DNA from: Burkholderiales bacterium
GTDB taxonomy: Bacteria; Pseudomonadota; Gammaproteobacteria; Burkholderiales; Burkholderiaceae_C
Assembly: GCA_016219375.1 (NCBI GenBank)
Contig: JACRNC010000017.1
Location: forward strand, 1 to 64,000
DNA: 64,000 bases
Reading direction: 5' to 3'
Shown piece after piece: positions 17,601 to 25,634 of the stretch (its first letter is position 1; each line of letters starts with the position of its first letter). Made by a program: the position numbers and the translations under genes. A model generated the notes under the pieces. It made no database searches. It was not told the DNA's origin and saw only the letters and a program-made list of their open reading frames with translations.

Positions 17601-20481
17601 CCTTCACGTCCTGCGGTGTGCCGGTGCAGATGACCTGGCCGCCTTCGTCGCCGCCCTCCGGGCCCAGGTCGACGATCCAGTCGGCGGCGCGGATCACGTC
17701 CAGGTTGTGCTCGATGACGATCAGCGAATGCCCCGCCTCCAGCAGCTTGCGCATGGCGCGCATGAGCTTGGCGATGTCGTCGAAGTGCAGGCCGGTGGTC
17801 GGCTCGTCGAACAGGAACAGCGTGCCCTTGCGCGCGATGCGCTGGCGGCTGCTGGTGGCGTTCTTGGCCGCCTCGGCCAGGAAGCCGGCCAGCTTCAGGC
17901 GCTGGGCCTCGCCGCCGGACAGCGTGGGCACCGGCTGGCCCAGGGTGAGGTAGTCCAGCCCCACGTCGGCCAGCGGCTGCAGCGCACGCACCACCTCGCG
18001 GTCCTCGGCGAAGAGGCGCAGCGCGTCGCCCACGGTCAGCTCCAGCACGTCGGACACGTTGAGCCGCCGGCCACCGCGCTCGATGGCCACCTCGCGGATC
18101 TCGGCGCGAAAGCGCGTGCCTTCGCAATCCGGGCAGCGCAGGTAGACGTCGGAGAGGAACTGCATCTCCACGTGTTCGAAGCCCGAGCCGCCGCAGGTGG
18201 GGCAGCGCCCGTCGCCGGCGTTGAAGCTGAACATGCCCGCGCCGTAGTTGCGCTCGCGGGCCAGCGGCGCGTCGGCGAACAGCGTGCGCAGCGTGTCGAA
18301 GGCGCCCACGTAGCTCGCCGGGTTGGAGCGCGCCGTCTTGCCGATGGGTGATTGATCGACGAACACCGCATCGGCCAGCCAGTCGGCGCCTAGCAGGCGG
18401 TCATGCTCGCCCGGCGTCTCGGTGGCCTGGCCGAAGTGGCGGGCCAGGGCGGGGTAGAGCACGTCCTGCATCAGCGTGGACTTGCCCGAGCCGGACACGC
18501 CGGTCACGCACACCAGCCGCTGCAGCGGGAAGGACACGCTGACGTCCTTGAGGTTGTGCTCGCGCACGCCCTCGATGATCAGCCGCGGCGTGCTGTCGTC
18601 CACCGCGCGGCGCAGGCCCAGGCCGATCTGGCGGCGCGCGCCCAGGTAGGCGCCGGTCAGCGTCTCGGCGGCCATCAGGTCCTCGGGCGGGCCGTCGAAG
18701 ACGATGCGCCCGCCCTGCGTGCCGGGGCCGGGGCCCATGTCGATCACGCGGTCGGCCATCAGCATCACGGCCGGGTCGTGCTCCACCACCACCAGCGTGT
18801 TGCCGGCATCGCGCAGGCGCAGCATGGCCTCGTTGATGCGGTGCATGTCGCGCGGGTGCAGGCCGATGCTCGGCTCGTCCAGCACGAAGAGCGTGTTGAC
18901 CAGCGACGTGCCCAGGGCAGTCGTCAGGTTGATGCGCTGCACCTCGCCGCCGGACAGCGTGCGGCTCTGGCGGTCCAGCGTGAGGTAGCCCAGGCCCACA
19001 TCGCACAAGTAGCGCAGCCGGGTGCGGATCTCGTCCATCAGCAGCTTGAGCGCGTCGTCGTGCACCTCGCCGTGCAGAGCTTGAGGACGCAGGACATCAA
19101 AGAAGCGCCGCAGCTTCTGGATGGGCAGCAGCATCAGGTCGTGCAGGTGCAGCCCCGGCAGCGACTCCAGCTGCTCGCGGCTCCAGCCCGCGCCCACCGG
19201 CATGAAGCGGCGGGCCGGGTCCAGCACCGCATCGGCGTCCTCCCGGCTGCCCAGGCGCCACAGCAGCGACTCCAGCTTCAGGCGCGCGCCGCCGCAGGTG
19301 GGGCAGGGCGTGTAGGAGCGGTACTTGGACAAGAGCACGCGGATGTGCATCTTGTAGGCCTTGCTCTCCAGGTACTCGAAGAAGCGGCGGATGCCGTACC
19401 ACTGCTTGTTCCAGTTGCCTTTCCAGGCCGGGTCGCCGTCGATCACCCAGCGCTGGTGTTCGGGCGACAGCTGCGACCACGGCGTGTCGCGCGGCACGCC
19501 GGCCTCGCCGGCGTACCTCAGCAGGTCGTCCTGGCTCTCCTGCCAGGCGGGCGTCTGCATCGGCTTGATGGCGCCGGAGCGCAGCGGCTTGCGGTGGTCG
19601 GGGATCACCAGGCCCCAGTCCACGCCGATGACGCGGCCGAAGCCGCGGCAGGCCTCGCAGGCGCCGAAGGCCGAGTTGAACGAGAACATCGCCGGCTGCG
19701 GCGCGCTGTAGCTCAGGTCGCTGTCGGGGCAGTGCAGGCCGCTGGAGAAGCGCCAGACTTCTTCGCTGCCATCCTCCGAGATGGCATAGACGTTGACGCG
19801 GCCGGTGCGCTTGAGCGCGCCCTCCAGCGCCTCGGTCACGCGCGTATCGTCGGCGTTGGAGATGCGGAAACGGTCCGCAACCACGTCGAGCTGCAGCCGC
19901 TTGCCTTCAGGCGATTCCACCTCGCGCCGCGCCTGCACGCGGGTGTAGCCGCTGGCCGAGAGCCACTGCTCGATCTCTTCATCGGACACGCCGGCCGGCA
20001 GCTCCACCGGGAAGGTCAGCACCAGCCGCGGGTCGCCGGCGGCCGCGCCGCGGCGGCGCAGCTCGGCCAGGATGCTCTGCGCATGGTCCTCGCGCACCAG
20101 TTGGGCGGTGCGGGCATCGAACAGCTGCGCCGCGCGGGCGAAGAGCAGCTTCAGGTGGTCGTTGAGCTCGGTCATCGTGCCCACCGTGGAGCGCGAGGTG
20201 CGCACCGGGTTGGTCTGGTCGATGGCGATGGCCGGCGGCACGCCGTCCACCTTGTCCACGGCCGGCCGGTCCATGCGGTCGAGGAACTGGCGGGCATAGG
20301 CGGAGAAGGTCTCCACGTAGCGCCGCTGGCCTTCCGCATACAGCGTGTCGAACACCAGCGACGACTTGCCCGAGCCCGACGGGCCGGTGACCACCGTCAG
20401 CTCGCCGGTGCGCAGGTCCAGGTCCAGGTTCTTCAGGTTGTGCTGGCGGGCGCCGCGGATGCGGATCTGGCCTTGGGACAT
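14665..20481 (-). CDS. uvrA: Tandem-fused (double-length) excinuclease ABC subunit UvrA
   Basis: A 1,938-residue protein, twice the ~940 of ordinary UvrA, made of two complete UvrA units. There are four ABC ATPase sites. Walker A motifs are GPSGSGKSS (~residue 35) and GVSGSGKST at ~665, ~1055 and ~1607. All four signatures are present (TLSGGEVQRINL, TLSGGEAQRLKL, TLSGGEAQRIRL, TLSGGEAQRIKL). CxxC zinc modules occur in both halves (CPTCGG...CPDCEG and CPGCEG...CELCQG). UvrA normally dimerises to scan DNA and load UvrB. This fusion encodes the dimer in one chain, as in other betaproteobacterial dimeric-form UvrA proteins. The halves differ in sequence, so the duplication is old. A separate normal UvrA may exist elsewhere. 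Confidence 0.93.
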   Translation of the reverse strand: MSQGQIRIRGARQHNLKNLDLDLRTGELTVVTGPSGSGKSSLVFDTLYAEGQRRYVETFSAYARQFLDRMDRPAVDKVDGVPPAIAIDQTNPVRTSRSTVGTMTELNDHLKLLFARAAQLFDARTAQLVREDHAQSILAELRRRGAAAGDPRLVLTFPVELPAGVSDEEIEQWLSASGYTRVQARREVESPEGKRLQLDVVADRFRISNADDTRVTEALEGALKRTGRVNVYAISEDGSEEVWRFSSGLHCPDSDLSYSAPQPAMFSFNSAFGACEACRGFGRVIGVDWGLVIPDHRKPLRSGAIKPMQTPAWQESQDDLLRYAGEAGVPRDTPWSQLSPEHQRWVIDGDPAWKGNWNKQWYGIRRFFEYLESKAYKMHIRVLLSKYRSYTPCPTCGGARLKLESLLWRLGSREDADAVLDPARRFMPVGAGWSREQLESLPGLHLHDLMLLPIQKLRRFFDVLRPQALHGEVHDDALKLLMDEIRTRLRYLCDVGLGYLTLDRQSRTLSGGEVQRINLTTALGTSLVNTLFVLDEPSIGLHPRDMHRINEAMLRLRDAGNTLVVVEHDPAVMLMADRVIDMGPGPGTQGGRIVFDGPPEDLMAAETLTGAYLGARRQIGLGLRRAVDDSTPRLIIEGVREHNLKDVSVSFPLQRLVCVTGVSGSGKSTLMQDVLYPALARHFGQATETPGEHDRLLGADWLADAVFVDQSPIGKTARSNPASYVGAFDTLRTLFADAPLARERNYGAGMFSFNAGDGRCPTCGGSGFEHVEMQFLSDVYLRCPDCEGTRFRAEIREVAIERGGRRLNVSDVLELTVGDALRLFAEDREVVRALQPLADVGLDYLTLGQPVPTLSGGEAQRLKLAGFLAEAAKNATSSRQRIARKGTLFLFDEPTTGLHFDDIAKLMRAMRKLLEAGHSLIVIEHNLDVIRAADWIVDLGPEGGDEGGQVICTGTPQDVKACAGSHTGQALRDYEQALGLEPLDTLTAQEPRPRYTAAADTDYGTPLQTLMRRRKREPAPAARDVIQVVNAHEHNLKGLSVEIPRGQFNVITGVSGSGKSTLAFDIVFNEGQRRYLESLNAYARSIVQPAGRPEVDAVYGIPPTVAIEQRLSRGGRKSTVATVTEVYHFLRLLYVKLGTQYCPVCTADASVAVLPQTPQAIAAQLIRDHAGEHIGLLAPLVVNRKGVYTDLAKWAAARGHTHLRVDGEFVPTAGWGTAAGPRLDRFKEHTIELPIGDLTLTPEREGELRELLAKALEHGKGVVHLLAPLTGLDGAMRTGGSTSRIGRMRVFSTKRACPQCGTSFPELDPRMFSYNSKHGWCADCVGTGLALTREQRKALDDSLADKDKDKGRERSFDEPEVEDLAEDQPCGTCHGARLSPTSLAVRLRDESIAQVAARSVIDARRWVEKMKLDGREAAIARDVVTEIKSRLAFLDQVGLGYLTLDRAAPTLSGGEAQRIRLAAQLGSNLQGVCYVLDEPTIGLHPRDNRILLDALAQLGQQGNTLVVVEHDEDTIRRADHIIDIGPGAGKRGGTVVAQGTAEDLQRSPDSLTGRLLGRPMLHPLQPRRPVDLDAPASTLTVHGASLHNLRNLTARVPLKRLVAVTGVSGSGKSTLARDVLLTSVQAAVASKASKSKARPAPHGCLQIEGWGAVDRVLEVDQTPIGKTPRSCPATYIGFWDSIRRLFADTLEAKARGFGPGRFSFNTGEGRCPGCEGQGMRTVEMAFLPDVKVPCELCQGQRFNPQTLAVTWRGKSIGDVLGMEVDEAVEFFASMPHIAHPLMLLRDVGLGYLTLGQPSPTLSGGEAQRIKLVTELAKVRDTLPGLPEAEGSPAKKARRGPPPPHTLYVLDEPTVGLHMADVERLIRVLHRLVDGGHSVLVIEHDLDVIAEADWVLDLGPEGGSGGGQLVAAGTPEDVVAAGTHTGVALRPVLGRVAQG

Positions 20482-20802
20482 GGTGGGGCTTTCTGTGGCT
20501 CGGCGTTGAGCGGGCGCGGCGCCCAGGAGGGCCCGCGCGCAATGGGGCCAAAGATTCTAGGAACCGCGGTGCTGGCCTGCCCGCGTGGGGCCGTTGCCGC
20601 AGCGCGGGGGCAAGCGCGGGGCTGGCCGCAGCCGGCGCGCGATGGCACGCATCCCCCTGATGGGCTCCCTAGAGCGTGGCGCGCTTCTCCCTAGCTCGTC
20701 AGCCTTCCCTACCGCTAGGGATGCCTCAGGCGAGAGGCGGCGCCCACAGTGCGCTGCCTGTCGGCGTGCATGCAGCCGCCGTCATCAACACAAGGAGCAT
20801 CC
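20482..20802. promoter_or_regulatory. Divergent regulatory region with TCCCTA site cluster
   Basis: 321 bp between uvrA (minus) and a secreted-protein gene (plus). It holds two direct TCCCTAG copies (20666-20672 and 20688-20694, 22 bp apart) and a perfect inverted repeat TCCCTA-CCGC-TAGGGA (20706-20721). Clusters like this, with spacings of about two helical turns, look like binding sites for a dimeric regulator. AAGGAG (20792-20797) is the ribosome site for the gene at 20803. No sure -35/-10 was found. Confidence 0.5.
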
Positions 20803-21468
20803 ATGTCCACGTCAATCTTCCCTCACCGGCCTCGCCTGGCGGCGGTGGCCCTGGCCGGCGCGCTGGCCGCCCTGTGCGGCCCGGCAGCGCAAGCTTTCGA
20901 CGGCATCGAGACCTTCACCAGCGGCACGCCGTTCTTCAAGCGCGTGGTCACCAACACCAACCCGCAGACCACGTCCAACACGGCCTTTGCCGACCTGCCG
21001 GGAGCCAGCACCACGATCTTCGTGCCGCCGCTGACCACGGCGCTGGTGGCCGTGGGCTTCGATGCGGAGACGCGCTGCAACGGCGAGAACGGCACGCAGG
21101 ACTGGTGCGAGGCGCGCATCCTGATCAACGGTGACGAGGGCAGCCCGCAGGCCAGCACGCACGGGCCCGACACCTTCGCGCTGGACAGCACCAATGCCGG
21201 CGGTGACGGCACCGGCTCCTGGGAGTCGCATGGCTTCAGCCGCCACCGCTGCATCCGCAACCCCGGCTCGGCGCCGCTGACCGTGCGCGTGCAGGTGCAG
21301 TGGAAGGTGACCAACTTCGGCACCACGCCGCCGGAGTTCTGGCTCGACGACTCCACGCTGGCCGTGCAGCTGTCGCGCGACTGCACGGTGACGCAGACCA
21401 CCCCCGGTGGCATCGACACCGCCCCCGCGGCCCGCGCGCTGCGCGGCCCCCAATCCACCCAGGAGTGA
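20803..21468 (+). CDS. Secreted protein of unknown family
   Basis: I do not recognise this 221-residue protein. It has a clear signal peptide (HRPRLAAVALAGALAALCGPAAQA, cleavage after AQA). The mature chain of ~190 residues is rich in Thr, Asn and Gly, and has four Cys that could form two disulfides (RCNGENGTQDWCE and RHRCIRNP...SRDCTV). A beta-rich fold is likely. There is no PEP-CTERM tail. It starts at 20803 with AAGGAG five bases upstream and lies three bases before the PEP-CTERM gene, so the two are an operon and may act together at the cell surface. Confidence 0.75.
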   Translation: MSTSIFPHRPRLAAVALAGALAALCGPAAQAFDGIETFTSGTPFFKRVVTNTNPQTTSNTAFADLPGASTTIFVPPLTTALVAVGFDAETRCNGENGTQDWCEARILINGDEGSPQASTHGPDTFALDSTNAGGDGTGSWESHGFSRHRCIRNPGSAPLTVRVQVQWKVTNFGTTPPEFWLDDSTLAVQLSRDCTVTQTTPGGIDTAPAARALRGPQSTQE

Positions 21469-21471
21469 CCC

Positions 21472-22197
21472 ATGACCGACTTCATCACGTGCGTGTTGCC
21501 GGCCCGCATGCCGATCGCCCTGCGCCGCCCGCTGCGGCTGGCGGCACTGGCCACCCTGCTGGCTGCCGCCGGCGGGGCCAGTGCGGCCACGGTGACGCTG
21601 TATGGCGATCGCACGGACTTTCTCTCCGCGCTGGGCGGCGCGCCCACGGCCACGCAGGACTTCGAGGGCTACGCCGACGGTACCGACCTGAGCGGCGTGG
21701 CGCTGCTGCCTGGCGTGACGGCCACCACCAACCTGGACCATATCCAGGTGTTCCAGGGCTCGGGCGACAAGGAAATGTTCATCACCGACCGCAACCAGCC
21801 TGAAGCGGTCTACGAGCTGAACCTGGGGGCGGGCTACCGCGCCTTCGGCTTCGACATCGAAGCCTTCAACCCGGCCACGCCCGGCCCGGGCTTTCTCAAC
21901 GTGTACTTCGCCGACGGCGATACCACCTATACCGGCATCCCCATCCTGCCGGTCAACGCCACGGAGCAGGATCCGATCTTCTTCGGCGTGATCAGCGACT
22001 CGGCCATCACCCGCATCACCTGGAGCGAGGGGCCGGAGATCGGCGGCATCCAGTGCTGCGAGGAGACCGCGCTGGACAACCTGGTGGCCGCCAACCCGGT
22101 GCCCGAGCCGTCCAGCTGGGCGCTGATGGGCGCGGGCGTGGCCCTGGTGGGTGGCCTGGGCGCCGCGCGCCGGCGCATGCTGGGGGCGGGCCGCTGA
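21472..22197 (+). CDS. PEP-CTERM sorting-domain surface protein
   Basis: A 241-residue exported protein with both ends of an exosortase substrate. The signal peptide is LRLAALATLLAAAGGASAA, and the C-terminal PEP-CTERM tripartite signal runs from VPEPSSWALMGAGVALVGG to AARRRML: the PEP motif, a membrane helix and a basic cluster. The middle resembles other PEP-CTERM proteins with an FEGY...GTDLSGV strand pattern and an FGFDIEAFNP motif, probably a beta-sandwich. It should be exported by Sec, cut at PEP and processed by the exosortase B encoded at 51.4 kb. The start may be 21472 or the in-frame ATG at 21508, where the n-region is more typical. Confidence 0.88.
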   Translation: MTDFITCVLPARMPIALRRPLRLAALATLLAAAGGASAATVTLYGDRTDFLSALGGAPTATQDFEGYADGTDLSGVALLPGVTATTNLDHIQVFQGSGDKEMFITDRNQPEAVYELNLGAGYRAFGFDIEAFNPATPGPGFLNVYFADGDTTYTGIPILPVNATEQDPIFFGVISDSAITRITWSEGPEIGGIQCCEETALDNLVAANPVPEPSSWALMGAGVALVGGLGAARRRMLGAGR

Positions 22198-22226
22198 AGG
22201 CGGCGCGGCGCGGGTGGCGGCTGCCC

Positions 22227-23219
22227 TCAGCGCAGCCGCAGCCGCGCCGCCAGCTCGCCCACCACGCCCTGGCGCAGGGCGAGCACGCACACCACGAAGA
22301 TCAGGCCGGTGACCAGCGTCACCGACTCGCCCAGGCCGTTGAACCACTCGACCTGCGTCACGCCCGCCATCCAGCGGCCGAAGTCGCCGACCTTGGTCTC
22401 CAGCAGCAGGATGACCAGGGCGCCGACGATGGGCCCGGTGAGCGTGCCGATGCCACCCACCAGGGCCATCAGGATGACCAGGCCGGACGTCGTCCACAGC
22501 GCATCGGTCAGCGTGGCAAAGCCCAGCACGTGCGTCTTCATCGCGCCCGCCAGCCCGGCCAGCGCCGCGCTGAGCACGAAGGCCAGCAGCTTGTAGCGGG
22601 CCACCGGGTAGCCCAGCGAGACGGCGCGCGGCTCGTTCTCTCGGATGGCCTGCAGCACCTGGCCGTACGGCGAATGCACGATGCGGTGGATGAGCAGGAA
22701 GGCCGCAGCAAAGACCGCCACCACCAGCACGTACAGCACCCGGTCGTCGCCCAGATCCAGGCCCAGCAGCGTGCCACGCGGCACCGACTGCAAGCCGTCC
22801 TCACCGCCGGTGAAGGGCATCTGCAGGAAGAAGAAATAGACCATCTGGGCCAGGGCCAGCGTGATCATCGAGAAGTAGATCCCCGCGCGCCGGATGGCCA
22901 GCCAGCCGATGGCCAGGCCCAGCACGGCCGCCACCGCGGTGCCGAACATCAGCCCCACCGGCCAGCTCCAGCCCCACACCTTGAGCGCATGGCCGCAGGC
23001 ATAGGCGGCCGAGCCCAGGAAAGCCGCATGGCCGAAGCTCAGCAGCCCGGTGTAGCCGATCAGCAGGTTGAAGGCACACGCAAAGAGCGCGTAGCACAGC
23101 ACCTTCATCACGAAGACCGGATACGCGCCCAGGGTGGGCAGGGCCAGCGCCAGCACGAGCAGGCCGCCGTAGAGCACCCAGGTGGCGCGGTCGCGCTGTG
23201 CAGATTCAAGCATCTTCAT
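22227..23219 (-). CDS. livM: Branched-chain amino acid-type ABC transporter permease LivM
   Basis: A 330-residue inner-membrane permease of the LivM class. Hydrophobic helices surround the conserved YALFACAFNLLIGYTGLLSFGHAAFLGSAAYA segment (SFGHAAF is diagnostic), LAIRRAGIYFSMITLALAQMVYF, and the cytoplasmic EAA-like loop IRENEPRAVSLGYPVARYKLLAFVLSAALAGLAGAM. It is last in a five-gene minus-strand operon (G-F-J-H-M). I start it at 23219 (MKMLES); a frame extending to 23264 runs into the intergenic repeat. Together with LivH it forms the membrane channel of the importer. Confidence 0.9.
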   Translation of the reverse strand: MKMLESAQRDRATWVLYGGLLVLALALPTLGAYPVFVMKVLCYALFACAFNLLIGYTGLLSFGHAAFLGSAAYACGHALKVWGWSWPVGLMFGTAVAAVLGLAIGWLAIRRAGIYFSMITLALAQMVYFFFLQMPFTGGEDGLQSVPRGTLLGLDLGDDRVLYVLVVAVFAAAFLLIHRIVHSPYGQVLQAIRENEPRAVSLGYPVARYKLLAFVLSAALAGLAGAMKTHVLGFATLTDALWTTSGLVILMALVGGIGTLTGPIVGALVILLLETKVGDFGRWMAGVTQVEWFNGLGESVTLVTGLIFVVCVLALRQGVVGELAARLRLR

Positions 23220-23280
23220 CGTCTCCGTCAGCCCGCCGCCCCACCGCATGCCACGACTCACCAAGCGGCCGCCGCGGATC

Positions 23281-23379
23281 CGGCTTGGCCGGTCCGCTGG
23301 CGGCGCCCCCTTGAGGGGGCCGGCGAAGCCGGTAGGGGGTGGGCCTCATTCCACGCCGGCGAAGCCGGTAGGGGGTGGG
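23281..23379. repeat. REP-like composite intergenic repeat between livH and livM
   Basis: The livH-livM gap contains two copies of a 25-bp direct repeat beginning GCCGGCGAAGCCGG and ending GGGGGTGGG (23319-23343 and 23355-23379, 36-bp period). Upstream are further short palindromes: CGGCTTGGCCGG and CCCCCTTGAGGGGG. Each repeat can fold as a CCGGC/GCCGG hairpin. This looks like a dispersed REP-type element of the kind scattered through Burkholderiales genomes, inserted inside the operon. Confidence 0.55.
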
Positions 23380-23381
23380 TT

Positions 23382-24266
23382 TCACTCTTTGCCGAAGAGA
23401 CCGGCAGGCCGCACCAGCAGCACCACGGCCATGATGAGGAAGACCACGGTGTTGGACGCCTCCGGCCAGAACACGCGCGTCAGGCCTTCGATCACGCCCA
23501 GGCCCAGGCCGGTGAGGATGGAGCCCAGGATGGACCCCATGCCGCCGATCACCACCACGGCGAACACCGTGATGATGAGGTTGGAGCCCATCAGCGGCGT
23601 CACCTGCAGCACCGGCGCGGCCAGCACGCCGGCAAAGGCGGCCAGGGCCACGCCGAAGCCGTAGGTCAGCGTCACCATCAGCGGCACGTTGATGCCGAAG
23701 GCCTGCACCAGGCGGGCGTTCTCGGTGCCGGCGCGCAGCTTGGCGCCCAGCGAGGTGCGCTCGATCACCCACCAGGTGCCCAGGCAGACCGCCAGCGAGG
23801 CCACCACCACCCAGGCCCGGTAGTTGGGCAGGATCATGAAGCCCAGGTTGGTGGCGCCGCGCAGCGCATCGGGCACCGGATAGGGCTGGCCCTGCACGCC
23901 GTAGAAGGAGCGGAACAGCCCCTCGATCAGCAGCGTCAGGCCGAAGGTGAGCAGCAGGCCGTAGAGCGGGTCCAGCCGCGCGATGCGGCGGATGAACAGC
24001 CGCTCCATCACCATGCCGACGATGCCCACGGCGATGGGCGCCAGCAGCAGCATCGGCCAGTAGCCCAGCTGCAGATACTCCAGCCCCATCCAGGCGAGCA
24101 TGGCGCCCATCATGTAGAGGGCGCCGTGGGCGAAGTTGATGACCCCCAGCAGCCCGAAGATGACCGCCAGCCCCAGCGAGAGCATGGCGTAGAACGAGCC
24201 GTTGACCAGGCCCAGCAGCAGCTGGCCCAGCAGCGCAGGCAGCGGGATGCCGAAGAGGTCGGTCAT
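23382..24266 (-). CDS. livH: Branched-chain amino acid-type ABC transporter permease LivH
   Basis: A 294-residue inner-membrane permease of the LivH class: LLGLVNGSFYAMLSLGLAVIFGLLGVINFAHGALYMMGAM at the N-terminus (GVINFAHG is diagnostic), MERLFIRRI, the LGAKLRAGTENARLVQAFGINV cytoplasmic loop that contacts the ATPases, and VVVIGGMGSILGSILTGLGLGVIEGL near the end. It follows the binding-protein gene by ~30 bp and is separated from livM by a repeat-filled ~160-bp gap. The complete gene set suggests import of an amino acid, amide or small organic acid; the ligand is not identifiable. Confidence 0.92.
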   Translation of the reverse strand: MTDLFGIPLPALLGQLLLGLVNGSFYAMLSLGLAVIFGLLGVINFAHGALYMMGAMLAWMGLEYLQLGYWPMLLLAPIAVGIVGMVMERLFIRRIARLDPLYGLLLTFGLTLLIEGLFRSFYGVQGQPYPVPDALRGATNLGFMILPNYRAWVVVASLAVCLGTWWVIERTSLGAKLRAGTENARLVQAFGINVPLMVTLTYGFGVALAAFAGVLAAPVLQVTPLMGSNLIITVFAVVVIGGMGSILGSILTGLGLGVIEGLTRVFWPEASNTVVFLIMAVVLLVRPAGLFGKE

Positions 24267-24298
24267 GCAGTCAGGGCGTCAGCCGGCGGCAGGCCGCG

Positions 24299-25591
24299 TC
24301 ACTTCTTGACGAGGGCGCACTTGGAGTCGGCCAGCTTGGTGAAGGCGTCCTCGCCGCGGATCTTGGTGACCACCTTGAAGTAGTCCCAGGGCTCGGCGGA
24401 CTCCTTCTGCGACTTGACCTGCAGCAGGAACATGTCGTGCACCATGCGGCCGTCGGCGCGGATGCTGCCTTGGGCATAGAAGTCCTTGATCGGCGTGGCG
24501 CGCATCTGCTTCATCACCGCGTCGCCGTCGTCGGTCTTGGCCGCGTCCACCGCGTTCAGGTAGTGCATGGCGGCGGAGTAGTCGGCCGCCTGCAGGCTGG
24601 AGGGCATGCGCTTCATCTTGTCGAAGAAGCGGCGGCTCCAGGCGCGCGCCTCGGGGCTCTGGTTCCAGTACCACGAGTCGGTCATGTACATGCCCTGGGT
24701 GGTGTTCAGGCCCAGGGCGTGGATGTCGTTGATGAACATCAGCAGGCCGGCGAGCTTCATGGTCTGCGTGATGCCGAACTCGTTGGCCGCCTTGATGGCG
24801 TTGATGGTGTCGCCGCCGGCATTGGCCAGGCCCAGGATCTGCGCCTTGCTGCCCTGCGCCTGCAGCAGGAAGCTGGAGAAGTCGCTGGCCGACAGCGGGT
24901 GGCGCACGCTGCCCAGCACCTTGCCGCCCGACTGTGTGACCACGGCCGCGGTGTCGTTCTGCAGCGAGTGGCCGAAGGCGTAGTCAGCGGTCAGGAAGAA
25001 CCACGTCTTGCCGCCGGCCTTGACCACCGCGCGGCCGGTGCCGTTGGCCAGGGCCACGGTGTCGTAGGCGTAGTGCACGGTGTAGGGCGTGCAGTCTTCG
25101 TTGGTCAACCGCGCGCTGCCGGCGCCGATGGCGATGAACGGCTTCTTCTTCTCGGCCGCCACCTTGGCCATCGCCAGGCTGGCGCCGGAGTTGGTGCCGC
25201 CGATCAGCAGGTCCACGCCCTGGGTGTCGAACCACTCGCGCGCCTTGGCCGAGGCGATGTCGGCCTTGTTCTGGTGGTCGGCGTAGATCACCTCGATCTT
25301 CTTGCCGGCGACCGTGCCCTTCATGTCGGCGATCGCCATGCGGATGGCCTCCACGCCGCCGGCGCCGTCGATGTCGGCATACAGGCCCGACATGTCGGTG
25401 ATGAAGCCGATCCTGACCACGTCGCCGCTGATGCGCGCCTGCGCATGCGCGTCGCCATGCCAGGTGGCCGCGCCCCAGGCGGCTGCGGCCAGCAGCGGCC
25501 AGCTGCGGCGCAGCACGGCCAGCCGGCCGGCAGGCGGGCCGCTGTGGCGGCGGGCACGAGAGCGGGAACGATCCTGGCGGGTGGGCTTCAT
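24299..25591 (-). CDS. ABC transporter substrate-binding protein (LivJ/LivK-like)
   Basis: A 430-residue periplasmic binding protein of the type I (Leu/Ile/Val-binding) fold. The signal peptide is long and Arg-rich (residues 1-50, hydrophobic core LLAAAAWGAATW, cleavage after AHA). The mature chain opens with VRIGFITDMSGLYADIDGAGGVEAIRMAIADM, then VDLLIGGTNSGASLAMAKVAAEKKKPFIAIGAG and WFFLTADYAFGHSLQNDTAAVV. This subgroup is common in Burkholderiales next to LivFGHM genes and often binds ligands other than branched-chain amino acids (aromatic acids, amides, urea). No catabolic gene beside the operon narrows the ligand down. Confidence 0.88.
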   Translation of the reverse strand: MKPTRQDRSRSRARRHSGPPAGRLAVLRRSWPLLAAAAWGAATWHGDAHAQARISGDVVRIGFITDMSGLYADIDGAGGVEAIRMAIADMKGTVAGKKIEVIYADHQNKADIASAKAREWFDTQGVDLLIGGTNSGASLAMAKVAAEKKKPFIAIGAGSARLTNEDCTPYTVHYAYDTVALANGTGRAVVKAGGKTWFFLTADYAFGHSLQNDTAAVVTQSGGKVLGSVRHPLSASDFSSFLLQAQGSKAQILGLANAGGDTINAIKAANEFGITQTMKLAGLLMFINDIHALGLNTTQGMYMTDSWYWNQSPEARAWSRRFFDKMKRMPSSLQAADYSAAMHYLNAVDAAKTDDGDAVMKQMRATPIKDFYAQGSIRADGRMVHDMFLLQVKSQKESAEPWDYFKVVTKIRGEDAFTKLADSKCALVKK

Positions 25592-25634
25592 CGTGTGTCT
25601 CCTCGTTGGGGCGGGTTGTGTCGGGGTGAAGGTT

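Noticed and set aside
16360-18351. A long plus-strand frame inside uvrA
   Set aside because: It mirrors UvrA codons on the other strand and has no domain of its own.
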